A stretch of DNA of 37,392 nt from Terriglobia bacterium (GTDB taxonomy: Bacteria > Acidobacteriota > Terriglobia > Bryobacterales > Bryobacteraceae). The stretch spans positions 1 to 37,392 of the forward strand of contig JAIQFJ010000008.1 in the NCBI GenBank assembly GCA_020073325.1, given 5' to 3'. Below, one piece after another: positions 16,725-25,016 of the stretch. The position numbers and the translations under genes are program-made. The notes under the pieces were generated by a model. The model worked only from the letters and a program-made list of their open reading frames with translations, made no database searches and had not been told where the DNA came from. How positions within the stretch are numbered: position 1 is the first letter of the stretch; every line of letters begins with the position of its first letter.

Positions 16725-19484
16725 CTACTTCACTTCCGTCTCTTTCGCCGAGCCGTAGTAGATGCTGTTGAACAGCAGCTTGAAGGTGCCGTGCGACTGG
16801 CCTCGGAACGCCACTTCCGGTCCGAACATCACGACTTTTCCTTCGCCCAGGCTCGACTCAACCACCGCCGCCGTCCCGTCGAGATAATTCTGCCCCCACG
16901 CCCATCCGCTTGCGAGAGGATCGGCGCCGAACGACGCCACGGCCTGCGTCTTCGCCGCGTTCGGCGACAGCTTGAACGCCGGGCTGTTATCGAAGACGAC
17001 ATCCGCGTGATCGGGCATGCCGTACGCAAGCGGATTCGAGTTGTCGATCTTCACCTTCAGCAGCGAGCCCGGGATGTAGAACTTCTCGCCAGGCAACTGC
17101 CGGCCGTTTTCGACCAGCGCATTCGTCGCCGGCACGCCCAGAAGATCCGACATACTGGTCGAGCTGCCGAGCGTGACGATCGATCCTCCGGTTTCGGCAA
17201 ACTGCTTCAACTGCGGAATCGTCTTGTCGGCCGTGATGTGGCCCAGCCATCCGCGATATTCCGCCGGAATCGACTCCGCATCGGGCTGCGCAGCGCCGCC
17301 GCGTCCCCGCCCCACCTGCGCGAATCGCGCGATGCCGTCGGGCAGCACGATCACGTCGAACTTCGCGCGCAGGTTGCCCGCGTCGAGCGTTTGCGGATAA
17401 ATCACCTGGAACGGAAATTCGAACTGCTCGAACAGCCAGCGCGTCCAGCCCGACGGCATGTTGCCGCCATAGACATCGACCAGTCCGATGCGCACCGGCT
17501 TCAGCTTCAGCGCCTCGCCCGCGGGAGCCTTCGCGACCGCCGTCACCGGCACGTCGAGTTCTTTGGCTCCACGATCGAGAATCGATTTCACCGCCGGCGT
17601 CGCCGGAACCCAAATCGTGCCTTTCTCTTTTTCGAGCCAATAAACATCTGCGTTCGCCTTCAGCAGCCGGTTCACCAGCGTGAACGAATTATTGATCGTG
17701 TGGCTGATCAGATAACCCGCCGCGGTCGCGGGACCCGTCACCGACGCGGGCATCTGCGATTCGATCTTCGTGAGCTTCACGAACGGACCGTCGAAACCAT
17801 CCAGAATCCGGTCGAACTGCACACCCATCTGATAAGCAAGCGTCCAACCTGTCACGTCGTACGGCGGAATCGGCGGACCGCCGGGATAGCGGAAATCGTT
17901 GGGGTGATCCTGCGGCTCGAACGAATCGAGCACGAACGCGCGCGGCGCCTGCGCGGCCTTGACGATGTACGAATTCGCGGGATACGTTTTGCCCGCAACC
18001 GTGAAGGACTTGGCCGCTTTCTCCACCGCGATTCCATTGCGCAGCAGAACGTTGACAAATTTCGTCGCCGTCGAATAATCGGGCTGATCCGACGGGATGA
18101 TGTAGCCGCGTGGATCGCGCACCTTCGGATCGTGCAGGATCGTGTTGTACAGTTCACTCGGCACCGTCGCCGAGCCGAGCCCGCCCGGAGCGTTGGGATT
18201 TCCAGGATTGCCTCGTCGGCCCGTCGGCATCTTCGCGGCCGCTTCTTCGGCAGCCTTGATTCGATGCGGCGTCACCGTCCAATGATCTTTATTGCCGTTC
18301 TCGATCGAATTCTTGCCCATCCGGTAAATGTTGTAAAGGAAAACTTCGCGATAGCGCGACGCCACGTCGAACACCGAGCGGCTGATCTGCATCTCATAAT
18401 CGACCGACTGCCGGAAATGCCACGGCTGCGGCGCGATCGGGAAAGGCTCGTTGCCGTTGGGCAACTGGCGATCGAGCACCAGCGGAATTTCCATCGGCGT
18501 CGGGTTGCCGATGATCTCAGTCAACAGCCCGACCATGTTGTGGAAGTAGCTGATCGTGCGCATCGCGCCGTTGAACCACGTCGAGTAATTCGCGGCGCCG
18601 CGCTCGGCCGTGCCCGGCAGGCCCTCGGAGATCATGCGGCTATGCATCGCCGCGCCCACCAGATTCAGCTCCTCGATCACCAGCGGATCGAAAACATAAT
18701 TGAACGGATCGCGAAACGGCGGCATGAACACGACCGCTCCGGCGGGTCCGGTCTGATGATGCGTGTGCGTGATCTGCGGGAACCATTCACGGAACAGAAC
18801 ATTGGTGATGTTCTGCGTTTCCGGCATGTTCGACATAAACAGGTCGCGTGCGTTGTCGTGGCCGATGTATTTCTGCCACAGCCGCGGGACGCCGTTCAGG
18901 CTGCGCTGCTTCGGGTCCTTTTCGCGCATGTACCAGCCCGAAACCAGCTCCATACCGTCGGGATTCGCCAGGCACAGCAGCAGAATGTCGTCATTCAGCA
19001 TCCGCATCGTTTCAGGATCGTTGCGGCTGAGGAGTTGATATACCAGCTCCGAAATCGACTGCGGCGGGACCGTCTCGGTCGAGTGCAGGCCGAAGTCCAT
19101 GAAGATCACGGCTTTGCCTTCGCGAGCCAGCGCATGCGCCTGTTCGTCGCTCAACCCTTCGGCGAGCGCCAGACGCCGCGAAATGTCCTTATAATGTTCC
19201 AGCTTCTTCTGGTTTTCGGCCGATGTAATCACCGCCATGTATTGATGGCGGCCCTCCGCCGTGAGGCCGATGTCCTCGATCTTCAGGCGATCCGACTCCT
19301 TGGCCAGCGTGTCCCAATACTTCTGCAACTGAGAATAGGTAGCCAGTTGATAATCATCGCCGGGGTTGAATCCGAACACCGCTTTGGGCGGCGTAATTTT
19401 CGGATTCACGGCCTGCGCCGACGCGCAGCCGGCGGCGACAACGGCCAGGAAAAGGAAGCGGAACGATCGGTGGATACGTTTCAT
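16725..19484 (-). CDS. Secreted M14-family zinc carboxypeptidase-like protein with C-terminal GATase/DJ-1-like extension
   Basis: About 919 residues from the ATG at 19484, which places the signal peptide MKRIHRSFRFLFLAVVAAGCASA at the N-terminus. An upstream in-frame start at 19556 would add 24 residues unlike a signal. The catalytic part shows FGLHSTET (H-x-x-E zinc ligands, near residue 130), CLANPDGMELVSG and HTHHQTGP, in the order of M14 metallocarboxypeptidases. The last ~350 residues contain a flavodoxin/GATase1-like segment (FDVIVLPDGIARF, then LKQFAETGGSIVTLGSST), a fusion common in Bacteroidota and Acidobacteriota. It would trim peptides or conjugates in the periplasm or outside. It is the first gene of the minus-strand arm. 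Its presence with a carboxylate pathway is unexpected; it may release the substrate from a conjugate, which is inference. Confidence 0.85.
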   Translation of the reverse strand: MKRIHRSFRFLFLAVVAAGCASAQAVNPKITPPKAVFGFNPGDDYQLATYSQLQKYWDTLAKESDRLKIEDIGLTAEGRHQYMAVITSAENQKKLEHYKDISRRLALAEGLSDEQAHALAREGKAVIFMDFGLHSTETVPPQSISELVYQLLSRNDPETMRMLNDDILLLCLANPDGMELVSGWYMREKDPKQRSLNGVPRLWQKYIGHDNARDLFMSNMPETQNITNVLFREWFPQITHTHHQTGPAGAVVFMPPFRDPFNYVFDPLVIEELNLVGAAMHSRMISEGLPGTAERGAANYSTWFNGAMRTISYFHNMVGLLTEIIGNPTPMEIPLVLDRQLPNGNEPFPIAPQPWHFRQSVDYEMQISRSVFDVASRYREVFLYNIYRMGKNSIENGNKDHWTVTPHRIKAAEEAAAKMPTGRRGNPGNPNAPGGLGSATVPSELYNTILHDPKVRDPRGYIIPSDQPDYSTATKFVNVLLRNGIAVEKAAKSFTVAGKTYPANSYIVKAAQAPRAFVLDSFEPQDHPNDFRYPGGPPIPPYDVTGWTLAYQMGVQFDRILDGFDGPFVKLTKIESQMPASVTGPATAAGYLISHTINNSFTLVNRLLKANADVYWLEKEKGTIWVPATPAVKSILDRGAKELDVPVTAVAKAPAGEALKLKPVRIGLVDVYGGNMPSGWTRWLFEQFEFPFQVIYPQTLDAGNLRAKFDVIVLPDGIARFAQVGRGRGGAAQPDAESIPAEYRGWLGHITADKTIPQLKQFAETGGSIVTLGSSTSMSDLLGVPATNALVENGRQLPGEKFYIPGSLLKVKIDNSNPLAYGMPDHADVVFDNSPAFKLSPNAAKTQAVASFGADPLASGWAWGQNYLDGTAAVVESSLGEGKVVMFGPEVAFRGQSHGTFKLLFNSIYYGSAKETEVK

Positions 19485-19606
19485 AAGGTTCCCGAAACTT
19501 CCAACTAGTATATCAGTTTGATCATGGGTTGGGAAGCTTTTAATCTTCACAATCACTGTGTATTATAAATTTCTTACGCAAAGCCGCTGGAACGAGGACC
19601 CCAGGA
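19485..19606. promoter_or_regulatory. Divergent promoter region of the two catabolic arms
   Basis: These 122 bases separate the divergent M14 and TcuA-like genes and are AT-rich. On the minus strand TATACT (19506-19511) is a good -10 box about 22 bases from the ATG, but its -35 is weak. On the plus strand TATTATAAA (around 19560-19568) is a good -10 candidate. The minus -10 lies inside the imperfect palindrome ACTAGTATATCAGT (19503-19516 region), a plausible operator for the GntR/FCD regulator encoded at 30809. A promoter here is required by the gene layout; the exact boxes are tentative. Confidence 0.5.
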
Positions 19607-20980
19607 GTGGCAGATCAATTCCCGGAATTCGATGTGCTGATCGCGGGCGGAGGAAACGCCGCCCTGTGTGCCGCCCTGAACGCGGCCGACTCCGGATGTT
19701 CCGTGATCGTCGTCGAAAGCGCGCCCGAGTGGTGCCGCGGCGGCAACAGCCGCCACACCCGCAATTTGCGGCACATGTCGGCGGCCTATCCGGAAGACGA
19801 ATTTTTCGCCGACCTGCATCGCGTCACCGGCGGTCGCACCCATGAACACCTGGCGCGCATGACGATTCGCGCGTCGGCGAACTGCCTGCCGTGGATGCTC
19901 AGCCATGGCGTGCGTTTTCAAAAATCGCTCGCGGGCACGCTTCATTTGGATCGCACGAACGCCTTTTTTCTGGGCGGCGGAAAGGCGCTGATGAATTCTT
20001 ATTATCAGGCCGCGGCGAGACGTAAAATTCGCGTCCTGTACGACGCCGAAGTGGTCGACCTCGAAATCGAGACCGGCCGCTTTCGCAGCGCTCGCGTGCG
20101 GATGGATGGGCGCGACCTCGAAATACGGGCTAAGGCTCTGGTAGCAGCGGCGGGCGGATTCGAGTCGAATCTGGAATGGCTCGAAGAGATCTGGGGACCG
20201 CCGGCGCGCAATTTTCTGATTCGCGGCACGCCCTATAACAAAGGACGCGTGCTGAAGTTGCTGCTCGAGCGCGGCGCGGTTCCCGAAGGCGATCCGGCGC
20301 AGTGCCACGCCGTCGCGATCGACGCGCGGGCGCCGAAGTTCGACGGGGGAATCGTCAGCAGGCTGGACAGCGTACCGCTCGGGATCGTCGTGAATCGACA
20401 TGGCGAGCGTTTTTACGACGAAGGCGAGGATTTGTGGCCCAAGCGTTACGCAATCTGGGGCCGTCTGCTCGCAGAGCAGCCCGAGCAGATCGGATTTTCG
20501 ATCATCGATTCGAAGGCGCTCGGGTGCTTCATGCCATCCGTGTTTCCCGCGGTGCGCGGCGATTCGATCGGCGAGCTGGCCGCGAAGCTCGAATTGCCGG
20601 TCGACGCGGTTTGCTCGACCGTCGATCGATTCAATGCGGCGGTCGCGCCGGGCGAGTTCAATCACGGCGTCCTCGACGGCTGCCGCACGCACGGCCTGCC
20701 GCCCGAAAAGACGCACTGGGCGCGGCGGATCGATCAACCGCCATTTCTCGGTTATCCTCTGCGTCCCGGCATTACGTTCACTTATCTCGGCGTGAAGACC
20801 GGCCCGGGAGCCGCAGTCGCGATGCAGGGCGGCGATGTGCCGTCGAATATTTTCGCCGCCGGAGAGATCATGGCAGGGAACATTTTGGGCAAAGGATATC
20901 TCGCCGGCTTCGGCATGACGATCGGCACCGTCTTCGGCCGCATCGCCGGACGGGAGGCCGCGCGTGCCGCCAGACAATAA
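19607..20980 (+). CDS. tcuA: FAD-dependent dehydrogenase, tricarballylate dehydrogenase (TcuA) type
   Basis: 457 residues, close to the ~467 of Salmonella TcuA. The N-terminal dinucleotide fold is FDVLIAGGGNAALCAALNAAD with acidic VVES after it. RGGNSRHTRNLRH matches the TcuA-specific flavin/substrate loop. FLGGGKALMNSYYQAA and the C-terminal FAAGEIMAGNILGKGYLAGFGMTIG are the usual succinate-dehydrogenase-superfamily FAD/active-site blocks. TcuA oxidises tricarballylate to cis-aconitate, reducing FAD. The GTG start has GAGGA eight bases upstream. It overlaps the next gene, a TcuB-like protein, by 17 bases, and this pair strongly supports the assignment. The usual TcuC citrate-type transporter and LysR regulator are not here; a dicarboxylate carrier and a GntR regulator take their places. 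The substrate may therefore be a related polycarboxylate. Confidence 0.8.
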   Translation: MADQFPEFDVLIAGGGNAALCAALNAADSGCSVIVVESAPEWCRGGNSRHTRNLRHMSAAYPEDEFFADLHRVTGGRTHEHLARMTIRASANCLPWMLSHGVRFQKSLAGTLHLDRTNAFFLGGGKALMNSYYQAAARRKIRVLYDAEVVDLEIETGRFRSARVRMDGRDLEIRAKALVAAAGGFESNLEWLEEIWGPPARNFLIRGTPYNKGRVLKLLLERGAVPEGDPAQCHAVAIDARAPKFDGGIVSRLDSVPLGIVVNRHGERFYDEGEDLWPKRYAIWGRLLAEQPEQIGFSIIDSKALGCFMPSVFPAVRGDSIGELAAKLELPVDAVCSTVDRFNAAVAPGEFNHGVLDGCRTHGLPPEKTHWARRIDQPPFLGYPLRPGITFTYLGVKTGPGAAVAMQGGDVPSNIFAAGEIMAGNILGKGYLAGFGMTIGTVFGRIAGREAARAARQ

Positions 20981-22046
20981 AGGATTGTTCGTCGAAGGCG
21001 ATCGCCTGATGACGATCTGCAATGCCTGCCGCTATTGCGAAGGCTACTGCGCCGTTTTTCCGGCGATGGAGCGCCGCACCGCCTTCGAGCCGGCGGATCT
21101 GCGTTACCTCGCCAACCTGTGCCATAACTGCGCCGAATGCTACTACGCCTGCCAGTATGCGCCGCCCCATGAATTCGCGATCAACGTCCCGCGAAATCTG
21201 GCCGAGATCCGCGTCGAATCCTACGCGCATTACGCCTGGCCGCGCGCTTTCGGCGCCGCGTATCGAGCGAACGGGATGCTGATCTTCGTTCTGCTGACCA
21301 GTGCCATCGCGGCGGCGCTGATCGGAGGGATGCAGATCGCGCCTCCCGCGCGCGCGGCCGATTTTTACGGCATCATTCCGCACGAGAAAATGGTCGGGCT
21401 GTTCGGCGCAATCGCTGCGTTTGTCGCGATCGCTCTCGCGATCGGGGTCCGTCGATTCTGGCGCGAATCAAGCGGAGGACCGGTCGGGCTCGCGATGCTG
21501 CGATCCGCGGCTGGCGATGTTTTGAAGCTCCGTTATCTCGGCAGCGGCGGCGCCGGATGCACCTATCCCGACGAACATCATTCGCTGGCTCGGCGCCGCT
21601 TCCATCACCTGACGTTCTACGGCTTTGCGCTGTGTTTCGCCTCGACTTCGGTCGCGGCGGTTTATCATTCGATCTTTGGATGGCACGCGCCCTACGGATA
21701 TTTCAGTCTGCCGGTGGTGCTGGGCGCGGCGGGCGGAATCGGACTGCTGGCCGGGCCGGCCGGGCTGTTTTGGCTGAAGGTCCGGCACGACCCGCGGACC
21801 GGCGACCCGCGCCAGAAAGGGTTGGATTACGCTTTCATTTCTATTCTGTTCGTGACCAGCCTGACCGGACTGTTGCTCCTGATCCTGCGCGGGTCGGAAT
21901 GGATGCCGGCCCTTCTTTCCGTGCATTTAGCGGCGGTCGCGGTGATGTTTCTGACGCTTCCCTATGGCAAGTTCGTCCACGGGATCTACCGCAGCGCCGC
22001 GCTGCTTCGCGATGCGGCAGAACGAATGCAATACAAGACGAATTGA
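20964..22046 (+). CDS. tcuB: TcuB-like Fe-S/membrane electron-transfer protein
   Basis: 360 residues. The N-terminus carries two complete C-x2-C-x2-C-x3-C motifs (C19, C22, C25, C29 and C53, C56, C59, C63), so two [4Fe-4S] clusters. About six hydrophobic segments follow (near 105-130, 140-160, 215-235, 240-265, 285-310 and 315-335), forming a membrane domain with several histidines that could bind haem. This is the architecture of TcuB, which reoxidises the FAD of TcuA and passes electrons to the quinone pool. The GTG start lies inside the TcuA-like gene with GGGAGG upstream, so translation is coupled. The family is also annotated CitB. Confidence is high from domain order and partner. Confidence 0.85.
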   Translation: MPPDNKGLFVEGDRLMTICNACRYCEGYCAVFPAMERRTAFEPADLRYLANLCHNCAECYYACQYAPPHEFAINVPRNLAEIRVESYAHYAWPRAFGAAYRANGMLIFVLLTSAIAAALIGGMQIAPPARAADFYGIIPHEKMVGLFGAIAAFVAIALAIGVRRFWRESSGGPVGLAMLRSAAGDVLKLRYLGSGGAGCTYPDEHHSLARRRFHHLTFYGFALCFASTSVAAVYHSIFGWHAPYGYFSLPVVLGAAGGIGLLAGPAGLFWLKVRHDPRTGDPRQKGLDYAFISILFVTSLTGLLLLILRGSEWMPALLSVHLAAVAVMFLTLPYGKFVHGIYRSAALLRDAAERMQYKTN

Positions 22047-22053
22047 TATATCA
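22044..22053. repeat. Palindrome TGATATATCA between the tcuB-like and ThDP-enzyme genes
   Basis: A perfect 10-bp palindrome overlaps the TcuB-like stop and lies 14 bases before the next start, in a short AT-rich island. It shares TGATATA with the complement of the sequence at about 19507-19516 in the divergent promoter. It could be an operator or an internal -10 element; a chance origin cannot be excluded. Confidence 0.3.
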
Positions 22054-22067
22054 TATGTGAATCCAGC

Positions 22068-23663
22068 ATGCCGACAACCGCCTCCGTGATCGCTCAATAT
22101 TGCAAAGCCGCCGGGATCGATCACATTTTCGGCTATCCCGGCAACCCGAATCTCGACCTGATCGAGGCCGGAAGAATTGAAGGGATTGAGTTTATCCTTG
22201 GATCGCGCGAATCGGCGATCGGATTCATGGCGCAGGCTTACGGGATGCTGATGGGGAGGCCGGGGGCGTGTCTTTCGACGCTCGGACCGGGGGCCGCGTC
22301 GATTGTGGCGAGCGTCGCGAACGCTTTTCTCGACCGGACGCCGATGCTCGCGATTTCAGGCCAGGCCAGCACACGCCAGGAAGCGTTTTTCACGCACGAA
22401 GTTCTGAATCACAATCGCCTGTTCGCGCCGGTCACGAAATGGGCGACCCATATTTTTCCCGAAAACGCGGCCACCGTGATGCGAAAAGCGCTGCACATCG
22501 CGACGGCCGAGCGTCCCGGGCCGGTGCACATCACGACGCACGACAACGTGCTGGCGAAAGAGGCCGATGACGCGGAGATCCGGCTCGCGCCCTCGGCTGC
22601 GTCGGTCCGATGCCTGCAAGTCACGGGCGGCGGCGATCCGATTCGGATGCTCGAAAATGCGCGCAATCCCGTGATTCTGGCCGGGCTATCGGCGCAGCGG
22701 TCGGAAGCGGGCGCGGCGCTCAAACGATTGGCGGAAAAGCTCGGCTGCGGCGTCGTGGTGTCGCCGATGGCGAAGGGCGTTTTCCCGGAGACGCATCCTC
22801 AATATGCGGGCGCGATCGACATGGCCTGCAATGCAGTGATCTGGGATTTTCTGGCGGCCTCCGACCTGATCCTCGCCGCGGGCTTCGATCCGGTGGAACT
22901 GATCAAACCGTGGACGCTGAAGGTTCCGACGATTCACCTCGACAGCACGCCGAACATCGATCAGATTTATTTCGCCGAGATTGAAATGGTGGGACACGTT
23001 CCGTCGATGCTCGATTATCTGGCGGATGGGTATCGCGGCGGCGCGAAATCGCCCGCACTCGAAGCGCATCGCGCCTCGTTTCGCGCCGCTTACTATAAAG
23101 GACGCGTCGAAGGGAAGCTGAACCCGACCGACGTGGTCGATGCGATCAACGATATTTTTCCCGCGGATACGATTGTCACGACCGACGTCGGCTCGCACAA
23201 GCTTCTGGTCGGCCAGGGATGGCGCGCGACCAAGCCGAATTCGTTTCTGACAACCAACGGCGGATCGTCGATGGGATTTTCGGTGCCCGCGGCGATCGTG
23301 GCGAAGATGCTACATCGTGACCGGCAGGTGGTCTGCACGGTGGGCGACGGAGGGTTCGCAATGAGCAGCGCGGATCTGCGGCTGGCTTCGTCGATGAAGC
23401 TCGGGGTGGTGGTGGTCGTGTTCTGCGACAACAGCCTGAATCGCATCGAGCTGAAGCAGACCGTGAAAAAATACGCGAGCGTGCTGACGCGGTTCGATCC
23501 GACCGACCTGGTGAAGCTGGCCGAGGCGATGGAGTGTCATGGCGCGCGCGTCGAAAATCCCGGCGAACTCGGGCGGGTCTTGTGCGACGCCCGCGCGGGG
23601 CTCGACCGGCCGCTGGTGGTGCAGGCGGTGATCGATCCGTCGCAATATCTTTCGCAATTTTGA
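22068..23663 (+). CDS. Thiamine-diphosphate-dependent 2-oxoacid decarboxylase/lyase (acetolactate-synthase-like fold)
   Basis: 531 residues with the three domains of the ALS/benzoylformate-decarboxylase superfamily. The Pyr domain holds IFGYPGNPNLD and the catalytic glutamate E48 in SRESAIGFMAQAYG. The central domain is at about 185-340. The PP domain has the ThDP/Mg motif GDG at 426-428, ending in CDNSLN (D454, N455). GGSSMGFSVPAAI is also typical. Such enzymes decarboxylate a 2-oxoacid and release an aldehyde, or ligate it. With an aldehyde dehydrogenase two genes downstream, a decarboxylation giving a semialdehyde is the likeliest role. The start lies 21 bases after the TcuB-like stop with only a weak Shine-Dalgarno. 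The FAD-binding residues of true acetolactate synthases cannot be confirmed. The substrate is unknown. Confidence 0.75.
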   Translation: MPTTASVIAQYCKAAGIDHIFGYPGNPNLDLIEAGRIEGIEFILGSRESAIGFMAQAYGMLMGRPGACLSTLGPGAASIVASVANAFLDRTPMLAISGQASTRQEAFFTHEVLNHNRLFAPVTKWATHIFPENAATVMRKALHIATAERPGPVHITTHDNVLAKEADDAEIRLAPSAASVRCLQVTGGGDPIRMLENARNPVILAGLSAQRSEAGAALKRLAEKLGCGVVVSPMAKGVFPETHPQYAGAIDMACNAVIWDFLAASDLILAAGFDPVELIKPWTLKVPTIHLDSTPNIDQIYFAEIEMVGHVPSMLDYLADGYRGGAKSPALEAHRASFRAAYYKGRVEGKLNPTDVVDAINDIFPADTIVTTDVGSHKLLVGQGWRATKPNSFLTTNGGSSMGFSVPAAIVAKMLHRDRQVVCTVGDGGFAMSSADLRLASSMKLGVVVVVFCDNSLNRIELKQTVKKYASVLTRFDPTDLVKLAEAMECHGARVENPGELGRVLCDARAGLDRPLVVQAVIDPSQYLSQF

Positions 23664-23666
23664 ACT

Positions 23667-25016
23667 ATGCTGCTTCCTTTGATTGCCGAATACGCGGAGC
23701 GCGAGCAGCGCGCGCCGCTTCCGCACGAGGTTTGGCACCACGCGAAACGCGCGGTGATCGACTGGTTCGCGGCGCTGATTCCGGGCGGCGCGCTGGAGCC
23801 CACGACGATGCTCGAACGCGCGCTTGCGGGCGACGTCGGGCGCGGAAAATCGATTCTCTATCCTTCGGGCCGGCGTGCGACGCTGCGAACGGCGGCGCTG
23901 ATCAACGGAACCGCATCGCACATCGTGGAGTTCGACGATATTTTTCGCGACGGAATCATCCATCCGGGATCGCCGGTGATCGCGGCGGCGCTGGCGGCGG
24001 CGCAGGATCGCGAAATCGGCGGCGAGCCTCTGCTGCGCGCGATCGTGACGGGCTACGAAATTTCGACGCGCATCGCGATGGCGGTGAATCCGGCGCACTA
24101 CAAGTTCTGGCACACGACGGGAACGGTCGGCACGATGGGCGCGGCGGCGGCGGTCGCTTCGATGCTGGGGCTCGATCGAGAGAAGATCGCGCATGCGATC
24201 GCAACGTCGGTCACCATGGCGGCGGGCCTGCAGCAGGCGTTTCGTTCGGACGCGATGAGCAAGCCGCTGCATGCGGGACACGCGGCGGAAGCAGGCGCCC
24301 TGGCGGCGCTCGCGGCGGCCGAAGGCTTCACCGGCGCGCTCGACATTCTGGAAGGCGAAGCTGGATTCGGCTCTGCGATGAGCCGCGGCGTCGATTGGTC
24401 GAAGGCAACCGCCGGCCTGGGTGAGCGCTACAACATCACGCAGATGACGTTCAAGAATCACGGCTGCTGCGGCCACACGTTCGCGGCGATCGATGCGGCG
24501 CTCGCGCTGCGCGGCCGCGTCGAGGTCGAAAACATTTCGCGCATTCGCGTGGCGACGTATAAAACGGCGATCGATGTGACCGGCAATGCGACGCCCGCGA
24601 CGGCGTTCGAGGCGAAATTCAGTATCCCTTATACGATCGCGACCGCGCTGGTTCACGGCAGCGTGCGGCTGAATGCGTTCGAGCCGTCGCGGCTGGCGGA
24701 TTCCAAAGTTCGAGATTTGATGCGGCGCGTCGAGTTGCGTGTTGATCCGGAACTCGATTCGAAATTTCCCGGGCAGCGCGCCGCGCGCGTCACGATCGAA
24801 ATGAATAACGGCCGCGGCTTCGAACATTTTCAGCCGACCCGCAAGGGAGATCCCGATCAGCCGCTGAGCGATGCCGAACTCAACGAGAAATTTCTGGAAC
24901 TCGCGGGCGGCGTCATCGGCGTCGAAGAGGCGCGCGGGCTGCTCGACGAGTTGTGGCGCATCGACGGCATGCCTCGCGTCGCTTTTCTGACGGCCGGGCG
25001 GAGCGCGGCGCGATGA
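23667..25016 (+). CDS. MmgE/PrpD-family hydro-lyase/decarboxylase-like protein
   Basis: 449 residues, normal for the family that includes 2-methylcitrate dehydratase (PrpD), cis-aconitate decarboxylase and iminodisuccinate epimerase. Family hallmarks visible are VIDWFAALIPGG, the ASHIVEFDDIF segment followed by HPGSPVIAAALA, STRIAMAVNPAHY, TFKNHGCCGHTF and FEAKFSIPYTIATALVHG, which contribute substrate-binding His and Lys residues. It lies 3 bases after the ThDP enzyme stop and overlaps the aldehyde dehydrogenase by ATGA. Next to a TcuA-like enzyme making an aconitate-type product, decarboxylation or hydration of that product is an attractive reading, but family membership alone does not decide between these reactions. 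Confidence 0.85.
   Translation: MLLPLIAEYAEREQRAPLPHEVWHHAKRAVIDWFAALIPGGALEPTTMLERALAGDVGRGKSILYPSGRRATLRTAALINGTASHIVEFDDIFRDGIIHPGSPVIAAALAAAQDREIGGEPLLRAIVTGYEISTRIAMAVNPAHYKFWHTTGTVGTMGAAAAVASMLGLDREKIAHAIATSVTMAAGLQQAFRSDAMSKPLHAGHAAEAGALAALAAAEGFTGALDILEGEAGFGSAMSRGVDWSKATAGLGERYNITQMTFKNHGCCGHTFAAIDAALALRGRVEVENISRIRVATYKTAIDVTGNATPATAFEAKFSIPYTIATALVHGSVRLNAFEPSRLADSKVRDLMRRVELRVDPELDSKFPGQRAARVTIEMNNGRGFEHFQPTRKGDPDQPLSDAELNEKFLELAGGVIGVEEARGLLDELWRIDGMPRVAFLTAGRSAAR

Noticed and set aside
16791-19508. Plus-strand open frame of 905 codons opposite the M14 gene
   Set aside because: Arg/His-rich shadow frame; the opposite strand has a clear zinc-peptidase motif set and signal peptide.
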